From Zychaea mexicana (taxonomy: Eukaryota; Mucoromycota; Mucoromycetes; Mucorales; Lichtheimiaceae): a DNA stretch of 64,000 bases. Made by a program: the position numbers and the translations under genes. The notes beneath the pieces were generated by a model. It searched no databases, had not been told where the DNA came from, and saw only the letters and a list, made by a program, of their open reading frames with translations. Positions 24,848 through 36,541 of the stretch are shown one piece after another (the stretch's first letter is position 1; each line of letters begins with the position of its first letter). The DNA lies in assembly GCF_025766255.1 (NCBI RefSeq), contig NW_026516832.1:1-64000 (forward strand), in the 5' to 3' direction.

Positions 24848-25530
24848 ATCTAATGAAATCATGCCACAGCAAGCTTGTTGGATCCTTGAATACGCGCACA
24901 ATAGCATTTACCCATATTTGACCCTGTGTTAGTAACGGAGCACGTTCGTTTCATCATCACGCTGATATATACGATCAAAGTTGACGAGACGAGAGAAACC
25001 CCAATTGTCTTCTTCTGAGGTAAACCTATGACGAACAGCTAATAAAGCGAATAAGAGTTGAGATGCACATATACATGGGGTCGATGTAGCGAACGAACTT
25101 GAAGAGCAGTAGTATCCATTACCATAGCTTACATAATTAGTAGTGCGGATGGGATAACCAAATCGCAAATTGAGCGCATGCATAACTATCTTTCTTGTCG
25201 TCTGAGCTGTGCCCTTGTCTTGATCTATCCCCTTCCCATTGAAGGTACATGGGACAAAAGAGGTTTGATAGTTTCCTTTCGGATAAAGCAGCAACTTCCT
25301 GTATAAGTGATCAATATGAAGGACCATAACATGACCCGCGTTGGCTTTCTCCCATACATTCACCCAAACTACAAAACCATACCATACCATTCAAGATCAC
25401 CAATTTCAAAGTTGGGTCTATAGGCGCAGTCTGTTAATTGACGCCAATATATAATGTCCCAATTAACACACCTGGATTCAATCAGTTATTCGTCAACCTT
25501 GGCAAAGAGCTCATCGACAATCTGTTCATC
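24848..25530 (-). pseudogene. Detached MATH domain of a USP7/Ubp15-like deubiquitinase (truncated)
   Basis: Read on the - strand, the segments appear in the order of the N-terminus of USP7/Ubp15: DEQIVDELFAKVDE, then CVNWDII with LTDCAYRPNFEIGDLEW, then LLLYPKGNYQTSFV, a frame-shifted MYLQWEGD and YACAQFAIWLSHPH, then DNWGFSRLVNFDRIY, and finally QIWVNAIVRVFKDPTSLLW at 24910-24855. This is a meprin/TRAF-homology (MATH) substrate-binding domain. The peptidase C19 domain that should follow is absent; sequence beyond 24848 is unrelated. One frame shift and a stop after DELFAKVDE are visible. It is probably a partial gene duplication, with the intact gene expected elsewhere. Confidence 0.6.
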
Positions 25531-26069
25531 TGCGAAATGTTCACGATACATAAGACAATACAGTGTGTACAACATGTATGTACGCGTGTTGATGCTTTAC
25601 ATGAACTTTCTCCTCTTTGGCCTTCCATTTTCTCTGCTTTGTAAAACGACTCGAGGAATAATAATAATTACGTTCATGAACTACTGAAAGTACGCGTGGT
25701 GCCTCAGTTGTTGGCTCTATCGACAAAATATTATTTATCACTACGTACGTAAAAGGACATCCGCTTTTTTGGTTCACACATTCGTCTTTGTTTTAGTTAT
25801 GCATGTTACAACGTTGATATAGACATGGTCCCCAATATTATTTATACCTTGTTATGCAAAAACCATATCCCCGACTCTTTAGTGTAAATGTGTATCATTA
25901 CAGAGAGTGTAACATGTGATAGAAAAAACACAAAGTAGGAAGTGCATAATGTGTTATGGTAGAAGATATGTAGAAGCATACAGATGTATTAAAATATAAG
26001 AGGGGCTCTGTACTACTACTGGACACTTCGACTTGCTCTTAATCTCCACTTTTTTTTTTTTTGGCACAA
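25531..26069. other. Flank upstream of Tnp2 copy 2
   Basis: No gene is recognised. It should contain the terminal region of the CACTA-like element upstream of its transposase. A CACTACGTA string near 25740 was considered as an end but has no matching inverted partner. Confidence 0.4.
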
Positions 26070-29000
26070 TGGACCTCAATCGCAACGAATTGTTAGTTGC
26101 GTGCTTCTGTCCAGTGAGCTCGAGGGCAAATAGCAACACTGGCTTCCAAATGGTGCCAAGCAGAACGCACGAATATCATCAGCGGCGCGTTTTAAATGGT
26201 GCTTCACAGAGTTACTCACACAATGGTACTTGTTTTACACGCATCCCGAAGATTGAGTTTATCAATGTATCTTGTATATCTACTAGTGGGTGCCATTGTA
26301 GCCAATATTGAAGCCAATTTGCGCCAAAGCTCAACTCCATCACCGTTGCGGCCAGGCGACGATACTGATATGGACATGGATGATGATGTGGTGGTCGATT
26401 CTTCCTCCCCTGGTATGAGACTTATATTGTTAGTGTAATAGATGTGCGAATAAGTCATTTATCGTTATTATGTAATGTAGACGTCGTTTCAAGTCTTCAT
26501 GTCCCTTTTTCTGCCGAGGATAATGTGTTCGCAGTTGAGGATGAAGTTGCCGATGGAGAGCAAAATGACAATGATCTTGTCATAAGTGCTGCTGATGTTG
26601 AGTTCGGTAATGATGGGGGCGAAATGCATAGTGAGGCAGCCGCCATTGACGCAGGTTGGTTTATGAAAGGCAGTTTTATTGAATCAAATAGAAGAGCTCT
26701 GAACTACACGGTACTTACAACCTTTTTTTCCAAAAATAAACCGAAGACACTCACCTTGGTCCTCCCCCTCCTCCTCCTGTTACCGGAATTCATAATTATC
26801 CGCATCCCTTTGTCCTTGTCGTTCTCTTCCTCGTGCTTTTCCAATTACACTTCGTTTCCGAGCACTTGTCATGCATCATCATCGACTTTTGCGTTCTACT
26901 TCTTGGTGATCTCCGGCCAAACTTTTCCATCCCTACCTCGCTTGCTACTCTCCGTCATATCACTGGCTTCTCTGCACTGACCGATCACTTGCGTAAATAT
27001 GTGTGCTGCTCTCGTTGCCACAGCCTATATCTTGCATCTGATCCTCATTGCCCAAGGACATGCACCAACGACGATATCCGCTACAACAGTTTATGCGACA
27101 ACGAATTGTTCAAAACTGTCGGTAATCTTTGGGTGCCTATAAAAGAGTATGCCTATCAGCCCTTGTCTGCGACTATTGAGAGGCTTTTTTTGCGGCTGGA
27201 TTCGAGGCAAAGATTGAGGAATGGCGGAGCCGTAGACGAATTGTTGATAACTCGTTTGACATTTACGACGGTGACATGTGGCGGGAGTTTCGTGATCGTG
27301 AAGGCAGGCCGTTTGTTGAGTCAGCACCGTTCACTGTTGTTCACACTCAACGTAGATTGGTTTGGCCCGTTTCTGAACTCCACGTATTCAAACGGTGCCA
27401 TATACTTGTCCATAAACAATCTACCACGATCTGAGCGCTACAAGTCAGAAAACCTCATTCTTCTTGGTGTAATGCCTGGCCCACGGGAAGCGAGTACATC
27501 TGACATCAACCATTACCTTCGACCCTTGGTTGATGAATTGTTGGAATGGTACGGCGGTAAAACCATCAGGACGTGCCAGTATCCACAGGGAACACTTGTC
27601 CGCTTGGCGTTGTTCGTCAATGCTTGTGATATCCCTGCCGCAAGGAAACAAGCGGTTTCACCTCGCATGCGAGCCTTTGCGCCTGTCACAAATGCGTCCG
27701 TCAATTCAACGTTTTCCCTGGCACCACCAACATTGACTACTCCGGGTTTGACGTTGCTAGTTGGGTGCTGCGAACGCGGGAGGACAACCGGGCTTATGCT
27801 GAGCAATGGCGGAATGCTGAGACGATGATGGCTCGACGAGAACTGGAACGGGCAAATGGGACGAGATGGTCAGAGCTGCACCGTTTGGGCTACTTTGATC
27901 CTGTTCGTTGCACGATCATCGACCCGATGCATAATTTGTTTCTCGGCACAACAAAGCGTATGGCAAAGGTCTGGATTGACCGAGACCTCCTCACCAGAAC
28001 CGACCTTCAACAGATGCAAGTGCTCGCGGACGGTATTGTTCTCCCTCCCGATTATGTTGCCTTGCACCGCAAAATCGAAAGTGGCTTCTCATTCATGACC
28101 GCAGATGATTGGAAGTCGTGGTGCATCGTATACTCGCCTTTTGTGCTTGACGGCCACCTTCCTAGAAGATACCTCCAAAACTGGTTGAAGTTTGTCGACG
28201 CTTGTCGTTTGCTGGTTAAGCCATCAATTACCGTGGACGAAACTGCAGTAGCAGATACTCTTCTCACAGAGTTCTGTACTGGTGTCGAGCAGATATATGG
28301 CCCAGAGGAGATCACACCGAACATGCACCTTCATATGCACTTGGCCGCAACGATCAATGATTTCGGGCCGTTATACGCTTACTGGCTCTTCTCGTTTGAG
28401 CGCTATAACGGATACCTCAAGGAGATCGACACCAACCAAAAGGACTCGTTCGAAATGACGTTCATGAAGAAGTTCTTGCAGAAGACTGGTGCTCGCGATT
28501 TCGTTCGATCGTTTGAAGCCCTCTTCCAACACCATCAACATCATTTCTCCTTCCTAAACAGCTTTCTCGACCTTGTACACCCGATCCCACGCGCAGCTGA
28601 TGTTGTCCAGCGTCAATTCGATGTTCATGCGTTTTTGGCGTTGTCGACGGATGTTGGAACCATCCACTACGTTACAGGAAGTGAGCCGCTGCCGCCAGAT
28701 GTATACCCCTTGCATTATGGACGGATAGCGTTTATGCCTGAGCAACTGTACAATTTCTTGTTGGCATTTTACCGTGCTGTAAATGACGATCATCTCGTTC
28801 ACTATACCCAAGCTGGTGATGGGCAAGTTTTCGTCAGTAACCAGTACTGGAAAATGAAGACGTTAACGATGATGGGGCAGATTTACCGCAGTGCTGAAGC
28901 GAGATCGCGACGTGGTGCCCACGCTCAAGTTCTGCCACGTAGACGATCGCGGAGAAGCAATGGCCTGGCCATGCGAGATCCAATTTTTCTTTCGGCATGT

Positions 29001-29226
29001 GCAGTTCGTTCGTGGGCAGCAGACAGAGCATGTATTTGCATATGTCCGATGGTACAGCATCCACAGAGATAATGATGGTCGCCGATTTACGGATCCTTAT
29101 CTTGAAACGTGGTGTAGCCGTTTTCGAAGTGAAGCGATGGATTGCATTGTACCTGTTCCTCGTTTATATGGACAAGTTGCTATTGTAAAACTGGGCACAC
29201 AAAGAAATGCAAATCCAGAACAGTAG
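26070..29226 (+). pseudogene. CACTA-type Tnp2 transposase, copy 2
   Basis: This is the paralogue of the - strand copy at 9548-3733. Exon 1 starts at ATG 26070 with MDLNRNELLVACFCPV and ends at about 26223; exon 2 begins near 26287. An acidic region, then the CCSRCHSLYL zinc motif (about 27005), LNVDWFGPF (about 27350), CACHKC (about 27680) and DPMHNLFLGT (about 27920) follow. The C-terminal part carries FFFRHVQFV and FTDPYLETW. Frame breaks lie near 27190, 27330, 27645 and 28910, so the gene is inactive. Protein similarity to copy 1 is high over the whole length. It converges on coiled-coil copy B, with the Mutator element in between. Confidence 0.85.
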
Positions 29227-29841
29227 TGCTTCCGTTAGCAAAAAAGATGCTAGCATAAGCAACTATAACTTTTTACTCGCTTTTTTCTTGCCTACTAAAA
29301 ATTTTCAATATTCCATGTTTCTGCTGTTACCTTAGCGTTTATAATAGTACCATGTGGTGTTGTATGCACGCGTCGATAATATCTTGGCGGTAGCATTTTG
29401 TTACCTAAGTTGCAAAAAAAAGGAAGATTTAGGGCTGAATTCGCAAACCAACATGTAAGCAGCAAAGCAAAAGCACTAGCTATAAGTATATACGCACCCT
29501 ATAGGCTTACAGGACTTGTGAAGTCTAGCTAGTAACTTTAGAGAACGGTAGTCGCATGCTGTTAACAAGTTTTAAACGAAACATTTAATAGTAATTAAAG
29601 AACCATTAAGCTGATGGAATGCTTCTTATCACTTGGAGTGTTTCAGTGAGTAAAGTGAGTGATGTTTCTGTTTGTGCCATGATGAGGATTGATAAAGACG
29701 CGAATGACGTGGATAGTAGAAGTGGCAAAAAAGAAAAAGATGGGTCGTTCTCCCCAACCACTGAAAAAAATTCCCCCCACCCCACCCAACAGCAGCTGCA
29801 TGCATAACTTTTGTTTTGCCCACCCCATACCCACACGACAC
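29227..29841. other. 3' flank of Tnp2 copy 2 up to the Mutator insertion
   Basis: No gene is seen. Together with 33606-33657 it makes up the interval between the convergent genes of CACTA-like copy 2. Its last nine bases (29833-29841, ACACGACAC) are the left target duplication of the Mutator element. Confidence 0.5.
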
Positions 29842-29961
29842 GGGCAGGTCTATTTGCACACCCCCTCATGCACACCCCCAGTCACACCCAGGTAGGATTT
29901 CCGTTACACACACCCCGCTGACATTTCTTTCGTGCACACCCCCTCACACCCTTTTGACTGA
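29842..29961 (+). repeat. Left terminal inverted repeat of the Mutator element
   Basis: It is the inverted partner of 33487-33605. Both arms are rich in CACACCCC-type blocks, which may be transposase-binding repeats. The arms differ by one cytosine in a C-run. Confidence 0.95.
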
Positions 29962-30104
29962 CAGTATGCATAAAGAAAATTGATACAGGATTCGTCTATT
30001 AGTCTAAGTATAAGGTGTTGGCAAAAAGAAATAAAAAAGAGAAAGTGGCAGGGAAAGTAAGAAAGGTAGCGAAAAAGTAAGAGGATCAAGTGTCAAGTAG
30101 CTGA

Positions 30105-33100
30105 TTAATTATTTCGGTTACAGGTGGTTAAGTCTTCGCCCTCAGAATCAGATGCGTGAATGGGATGCACTTCTTCGTCATTGGGAATCGTGAAATTGGG
30201 AAACGGTCGAATAGACCGTTCAAAAGAATCTTCAAAAAGGGGATACCAAGGATCATCGCGAATGCTTTTGTGTGGTCCACGACCCTCAGGGAATACTTCA
30301 GGCCACTGGATAGCTGCGTCGTTTTTGGTCATAACGAGTATGAAGTGGTTTCCAATAAGCTGGAGGACGATCGGGTGGGTGCGCTTGGCGTGTACTGGGT
30401 TGGTTGTTAAAGGGAAGAAAATGTGCGATTGTGCGCCATCTATAACAACTGGCGTTTCGAACGTATCAGCGGCAATTTGACTGCATTCAGGCGAGACGAA
30501 CCATTCACTTGAATATGGATCGAGTATTTTTAGTAAACGACCCTTGTCATAGTATTGGTAAAGCGTATTGGCGTTGGATAGGTACTGATCGAGCATCTTG
30601 GTCTTGACATCGATGTATCGCTCCTCTGTGTTATACAGCTCAACAGCTAAGGCCCGAAAGCCACAGTTACCGTCTGGCATGGGATTATGCACCAATTCAA
30701 CAGCTGATGGAGGGATCCATTTGCAAACAAGGTTGAGGTTGGGTACAAAGCGAATTTTTGGAGGAGGAGGGATGGTAAGTGCCATGTTGTTTGCTTCATT
30801 TGTTGTTGTTGTTGGCTCCATCTTTCCGTTCCTATAGATATTAAAAATTTAAATAAAGAATTGGCTATACATCTTAATGCATAAAACTTTACCATATTGC
30901 TGCAGCATCACGACCAATGCCGGTGTTTGCTTTCTTTCGGCGTTGAGAGTCTTGATGCTCTAAAGCGATCAGCTCACGCTTGTTGCTGCTGCTTTATGGT
31001 TTTTGGGTGCTTTTGGGGATTGATTTTGGCTGCTGAAGCTGCTCAACGTCGATGAACATATCATCATTGATAGATTGTAGGTGCGCGAGGAGAGTTGCAC
31101 GTTGTTGGTTATCTGGAAAGCGGTGTACAAGATTGTTGGGGCGTGTGAGCTCTCCTTCGATTTGCGATTCCAGGCTTGGGGCTGTAAATGAACCAGTCAT
31201 CGCCAAAATGTTGCTATTGCTATTGCTTGTTGTGTTTGGTTCTCCTAATAACAACAAAAATCAGCTACTGTACGTTACAAATATAACAGCTTTTACATAA
31301 CAGCCATGACTACCTTGAGAAGCCGTTTTCTCAGGATAAAGGTGCCAGCGTCTGGGAATTAAGCTTAAGGGGATTTCACCCTGTGGTGGAAGCACATGGC
31401 AGCACGGAATATCATAATGATACTTGATTGCACATTGGCAGTGATCAGTCTTTAACGGATTATTGACTGTTAACTCGTCACGGATGGCATAGAAAGCGAA
31501 CTTGGAAATTATACGTTCCAAAGCTGCCAAACGCTGCTTTTGCTGTGGTGGGATATGCGAGTTTCCGCCAAAACTTTCCTTGTCGATCTGGCGCTTCCAA
31601 TTCAAATTCTAATATAAGGAAGAAAGCATGTAAGAGCCGCGTCACTAACGGATCAATATAATTACTATAAGAGATAAACCTTCAATCGATAAAACTCGTC
31701 AATTTGCGTAAAGGCAGTTAGGAGATTGCCACTTGAGGACATGATTGCCTTTTTCATGTTGGCATGCGTCCCTTCGGCTCTATTTGTGCTGTCATTTCCG
31801 AAATGCTTTACATAAGTGAGGCGATTGCCTACCCACTTGTCTTTTGAAGCAAGCTTTCTGTATACCGAAAAAACATGTTTAAGTCCAAGTATCATGTGGT
31901 CAAAAAATCCGTGCTTATTCAATTTTACACACCTTTGCAAATAGTCCATGACAACGTCGGGTCTTTTTGCTTTTTGAGCAGCCTCCTCATATATCTTCAT
32001 TGCCTTTTCTTCGAGCTTCTCGTTCGAAATCGTGGATCGCATATCGTTGAACTTGTCTTGATACTCTCTAGCCATTAAAAAATTGATAGCTTTCTCGAGT
32101 TCCTCGTAATGGTCCTTGACATCAAAAAGCTTGCGTAGGTTGACCCTGAAGTTGCGTCGTATATGGATCTTGCATAGGATCTTTTTCGCCGTTGGAAAAA
32201 CGCGGTCGAGAGCACCGGTCAAAGCAGTTTCGCTGTCTGTTACAAACACACCAGGGGACGAAACCTGATCAAGTGGCCAAACGACAGTTTGAAGCTTGCG
32301 AATCACCCAATCGTAGCTGTCATTGTTTTCCTCTGATACCCAGCAGCCAGCAATGCAGAAAGTCATCAATTGGGGATATCCAATATTTCCAGTTCCAACA
32401 ATGTTGATAAATGGCAACCGGTGCTTGTTTGTCTTGTAAGTGGCGTCCAAGGTAACAACGTCCGGGAATTGGCGAGCGAGTGCGATTGCCGATCTGTGCG
32501 CAAAGAAGAGAGACTGCAAAAAGCGTTTGTCGCCTTCTTGTTTTGCTTTCCATTGGACTTCGTACTCGTCTTCTTGAAGCTTTTTGATTAGCTGGAACAT
32601 TGCATGATCTGGGTCGTTGTTGAAGATGCTCTGACGAAGATTGGTGATGTCCTTAGGATGAGCAATCTTGTTCTTGCTGGCAAGATAAGACAATACAGCT
32701 TTGTTGGTTGCATGCGCCTGTACCATCTTCATAACGACCTCCTCATCGTGATCGAGTTTGCATAGGGTACGACGAAAGCTCGTTTGCCAACTCATGGTTA
32801 TGACCGCCATCATAGAAAGAGACTATGTGCCATTGGTTGCTGGTCTGGTTCAAAGGACGAAGGATTATTTCGAATTTGCAACCAAACCGCTGAGAGTCCC
32901 TTTGACGAGTGTCGATCTTTTTACCCTTGGATGATGCGATGGCCGTGCCCTCGTCATCTACAATAACCATTTGTCTTGTCGTGGTCTTCTGCTCTTCACA
33001 TACGCCCTTGTTGACTAGCTCACCATAATGCTTGCAAGCAATCTGGAGCTTCCTCTTATTTCCCGTCTTATTACTTCTAATAGTACGCAACGAGACACCA

Positions 33101-33203
33101 TTTTCTTTGCCCCATACAGTACATAGCAGGCAGTCTTTGCGGCATCGAATCCATCCCATGTAGTGCTAAGTTCTTCTGGAATTGAGGTCATTGTTTTTGA
33201 CAT
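30105..33203 (-). pseudogene. MULE transposase with SWIM finger and C-terminal OTU protease domain
   Basis: From ATG 33203 the order is a FAR1/WRKY-GCM1-type zinc DNA-binding domain (RFGCKFEIILR...GHNHEL), the MULE DDE domain (VVTLDATYKTNKHRLPF, then VFVTDSETAL and CKIHIRRNF), a SWIM zinc finger (CQCAIKYHYDIPCCH) and a proline/glutamine-rich linker. An OTU cysteine-protease domain follows, with PDGNCGFRALA (catalytic Asp/Cys region) and GNHFILV (catalytic His). Introns are inferred at 31679-31609, about 31309-31245 and about 30892-30834. The last one joins the linker to the OTU part in frame, so one fusion protein is likely. Lesions are one-base shifts near 33105 and 32760 and an in-frame TAA at about 30994. 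An alternative is that OTU is a separate gene starting at ATG 30821. Confidence 0.75.
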
Positions 33204-33486
33204 TGCGTTTAAATGAGCAGTAATGAGGTAGGTAGAAATTTTAATAAATAATGCGCGTTTGTATCACATCAAATGTTCCTGGATTTGTACATAATAAAAC
33301 TGTCCGTCCTATGTATACCCATATACAATGATGATAGGTAAAGAGGTGATTCATATATATTTCTATCTAAGCATATACTTTATGCTGGATCATTTCTTTA
33401 TTGCAAGTTCGCATAGCTTCAGGAATAAGCTGCATTACTGTAACTTTAATAAAGGATGTGCATGACCAAAATATTTTGCACAATTT

Positions 33487-33605
33487 TCAGTCAAAAGGGT
33501 GTGAGGGGTGTGCACGAAAGAAATGTCAGCGGGGTGTGTGTAACGGAAATCCTACCTGGGTGTGACTGGGGGTGTGCATGAGGGGGTGTGCAAATAGACC
33601 TGCCC
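33487..33605 (-). repeat. Right terminal inverted repeat of the Mutator element
   Basis: Inverted partner of 29842-29961, followed directly by the right ACACGACAC target duplication (33606-33614). Confidence 0.95.
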
Positions 33606-33657
33606 ACACGACACAGTCGTGCAACCAACTTTTTCAAATTTTTTTTTGTTTTCTCAA

Positions 33658-34721
33658 CTAAACATCGACTACCCAACCCTCCAATTGCTCTCGCGCACTA
33701 TTGGGCAGAGTAGTAGTGCTAACACCATCCACTCTTATCAATCTGTTCGCGTCAACGTCGGGTTTCAATCCATCAAGATGGCGCAAAAACGCGTTTGCCT
33801 ACAACAGTATATTTAATCAACGTCGAAGCATGTCGAACCAGCTCAAAATAATTACCCTCTCGTTTCGCCATTGCGGCTTACGCACAACCACACGCTTTCC
33901 AGCTTCACCGGAGTACTCGTCGTCGGTCTCCTCTTCAGACATGTACTCCAATCGGAGCAATGCCCCCCCTCGTGGGTAAGTCGCCTCCAGCTGGGCCTGG
34001 TGCTGGTGGTACAAATCCACTCGTCGCTTATGTTTCTATTCTCTGTGTCAGAATACATGCATGTTCATATACTACTAGCATAGATAGTTTTCTTTTCTTA
34101 CAGTGTGGCGACGACTATTACGCCGAGTCGCTACTCTTCTTTGTGCTGCAAGCACAGCCGACTGACGATGCGAACGACGCGTGTTGCCGAAAAAGTAATA
34201 GAGCTTTTCAGCCAGCTGCTCGTGCGTGAGGTCGTACTGACCAAGACCCTGAATGTACGATATCGTACGGCCACGAACAGTACGATTGTGGGTGGAACGA
34301 TAATCGTCATCTCACCGGAAGCCATGCTCTCCCAAAGACCGATGATAATGGCGGATCGCGCCCTATTATCAAACGATATTATTAATCAGCTACTTAACCT
34401 GTATTTCAGAAGAGGTACATTTAGTTTTCTTACAGAAACGCCCGCCAAGCGACCCACTCGAGCTCCCTGCGCTGGAGCACCGTTAGTAACTGGGTTACCA
34501 GCAAGAGGAGGTGCTGCTTGCTGTTGTGCCAGTGTCTGTCTGGCGACGACATCCCCTATTCCTCGCAGCTGCTGCTCCAACATCATGTTTCGCGCCTCCA
34601 ATGCTCGGAGACGATCCTCCATCCCCAACGCGACGTTCCGGGCATTCCCCTCCTCAACAGCAGCCCGACGTTCTGCATTACGTTGCTCTCTGGTAGCATT
34701 GCGATCTCCTAAGGTAGACAT
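33658..34721 (-). pseudogene. Coiled-coil accessory protein family, copy B (putative second gene of the CACTA-like element)
   Basis: This is the better preserved paralogue of 1705-3093. Exons 34721-34434, 34362-34102, 34035-33856 and 33798-33658 all meet at phase 0 with GT-AG introns of 57-72 bp and give 289 residues. Exon 1 is helical and charged with IGDVVAR. Exon 2 has RHYHRSLGEHGF, THNRTVRGRTISYIQGL and LYYFFGNTRRS. Exon 3 has YPRGGALLRLEYMSEEETDDE, and exon 4 starts ANAFLRHLD. One in-frame TGA falls after GFR in exon 2. The middle is helical and basic at its end and could bind DNA, but I recognise no catalogued domain. It converges on Tnp2 copy 2. Confidence 0.65.
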
Positions 34722-36126
34722 CTATACAATATCTCAATATGCGGCACTCAAACAATATCTACTAACTGCTGTTCATTTACTTTTTTCGAAGTACTTATAT
34801 ATGTTGGTAAGTGAAAGAAAGATGGATTGTTTTGAAATCAGGTTTTTTTTTGGGGGGGAGCATTATATCATAGGATGGGTCCTCGCGCAAAGCACTCTTC
34901 TTTCTATGCATGGTGAGGATGGATGGAGCAAAGTCTGCATATTCGGTTTCTCTATTATGCTTCGCGTTTTACTCAAAACCTCTTTTTTGTTTCTTTCTTC
35001 CCCTTTTTCCACTTTACTCCCCCCTCCTACTTTCAACACCTTTTTCGATTGGCAAGTATCGTATCCATCTTCTATAAGGTAATACTATGTATTCTATTCT
35101 ATTCTGTGTCCTATGTGTTATACCACTGTTAATAAGTGTAATCTTGCCGTACACTCACAACTCTTCTTGATGGCGTTTTTGGATAGTAACTGCCTTTTTA
35201 TCTTTGCAAGCGGGACAGGAGCATCGTAAGTTTTCTCTCCGTTACTATTCTTCTATGGTCCTTTCAAAAATTTACTAGGCTTGAATACTAACGTTTTTCA
35301 ACGCCGTTTGCTCTTCTATATGTTGCCCATGTCTCCTTTTCATTACAGAGGCCTGTATCTACTTGACCGGTCATTACAAAACTGTATATGACGCTAGTAG
35401 CAGTACTTGTAGGTAAATATTGAATGTCATCTTCAATATGTTTCATCTCTTTCTCTACTACTACTGTTCTTCAAACTGATTATTGCTTTATTTCTTTATG
35501 TTGTGTCCCATTCGGTCTCCATCTGCACATTACGATCCGCCCATCCTGCCTTGATGTCTCACTTCGTTGCATCTTGCTCTCCTTTCTTTACCACCAACCA
35601 ATATAGCATACTTCAATTACAGTAGAACTTTCCCCCTTTTGATTATCTCGATTGCTTGTATAAATTATGTCAATGATCATACAATAATAAAATCGGTTCA
35701 TCCAACCATACCGTAAATAATTATATACTATTCAAATCAATTGGACAGACCATTTAGTCATCGTCATTCTTTTATAGCTACACCTACCTACACACTAAAA
35801 TATGCATATGCGGACCTCTGTAAAGAAATCAGCTGCACATAATACCCAGTCCATATGTAATGCAATAAAGAACCTAACCACGACTACATACTGTACATGA
35901 TACGAGCGACCCCAATGCATGAGCTATATATCACACTCTTTTAACAGTGTGATAGCTGCAACTTACTCGGTTTTTACGAAAATATCATCTTCTTGAACGA
36001 GCCCTTGAGCTCCCTCCTCGCTTCGCATGAAGAAGTCTTACATCAATATCAAACATGTACATACAAGTTTAACGGGTGAAAAGTTAAAAGAAACAATTTT
36101 TATTGGGTACATTTAACTACTAATTA
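34722..36126. other. Intergenic stretch upstream of coiled-coil copy B
   Basis: The strand shown is pyrimidine-rich from about 34970 to 35640. It may contain the outer end of CACTA-like copy 2. A few spliceable snippets are visible around 35170-35410, but no gene model can be supported. Confidence 0.4.
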
Positions 36127-36541
36127 CTAATAGGGTGTCGATGTCTTAGCTTCTCTGCTCTTAGAGCAGTACTGACAGGAGCAACCACTGGAAGGTGCAT
36201 CGACATCTGCTCCCGAACCCTCTACACAAAGCTAGGGTCTTGTCTTGAACGCTTTGGGATCATCGAAGGTCGATTGGTATTGAGATGCCCAGCGGTCTCA
36301 CCAATCCTATCTTATACAGTAAGTCGCTCGGTGTCAAAACAAGCATCAGCACCCACCCCTACACTTACCTACCCTCACTCACACTCACTCACATTCACAC
36401 ACACAGAAAAAAAGGAAAGGACTTATGATACGTGATCGAAAAGAGAAGAGAAAAAGCGATGAGTCTAGCCTTGAGAGTCGATGTTGAGAGTCGATTGCCG
36501 AGAGTCGATTGCCGAGAGTCGAACGCCGATCCCCAGTGTCA

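Larger units (their letters stand above)
29842..33605. mobile_element. Mutator-like element with long terminal inverted repeats
   Basis: The 3,764-bp element starts GGGCAGGTC and ends with the reverse complement. Its terminal inverted repeats (29842-29961 and 33487-33605) are 120 and 119 bp and appear identical apart from a one-base indel. The nine bases ACACGACAC occur directly outside both ends (29833-29841 and 33606-33614), a perfect target-site duplication of the length characteristic of Mutator elements. It encodes a MULE transposase with an OTU protease domain on the - strand. The near-identical ends indicate recent movement. It sits between the two genes of CACTA-like copy 2. Confidence 0.93.

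Noticed and set aside
25738..25750. CACTACGTA as the left end of CACTA-like copy 2
   Set aside because: The same string inverted near 827-835 is in the wrong orientation for a copy 1 left end, and no partner was found beyond 34721 or 9548.
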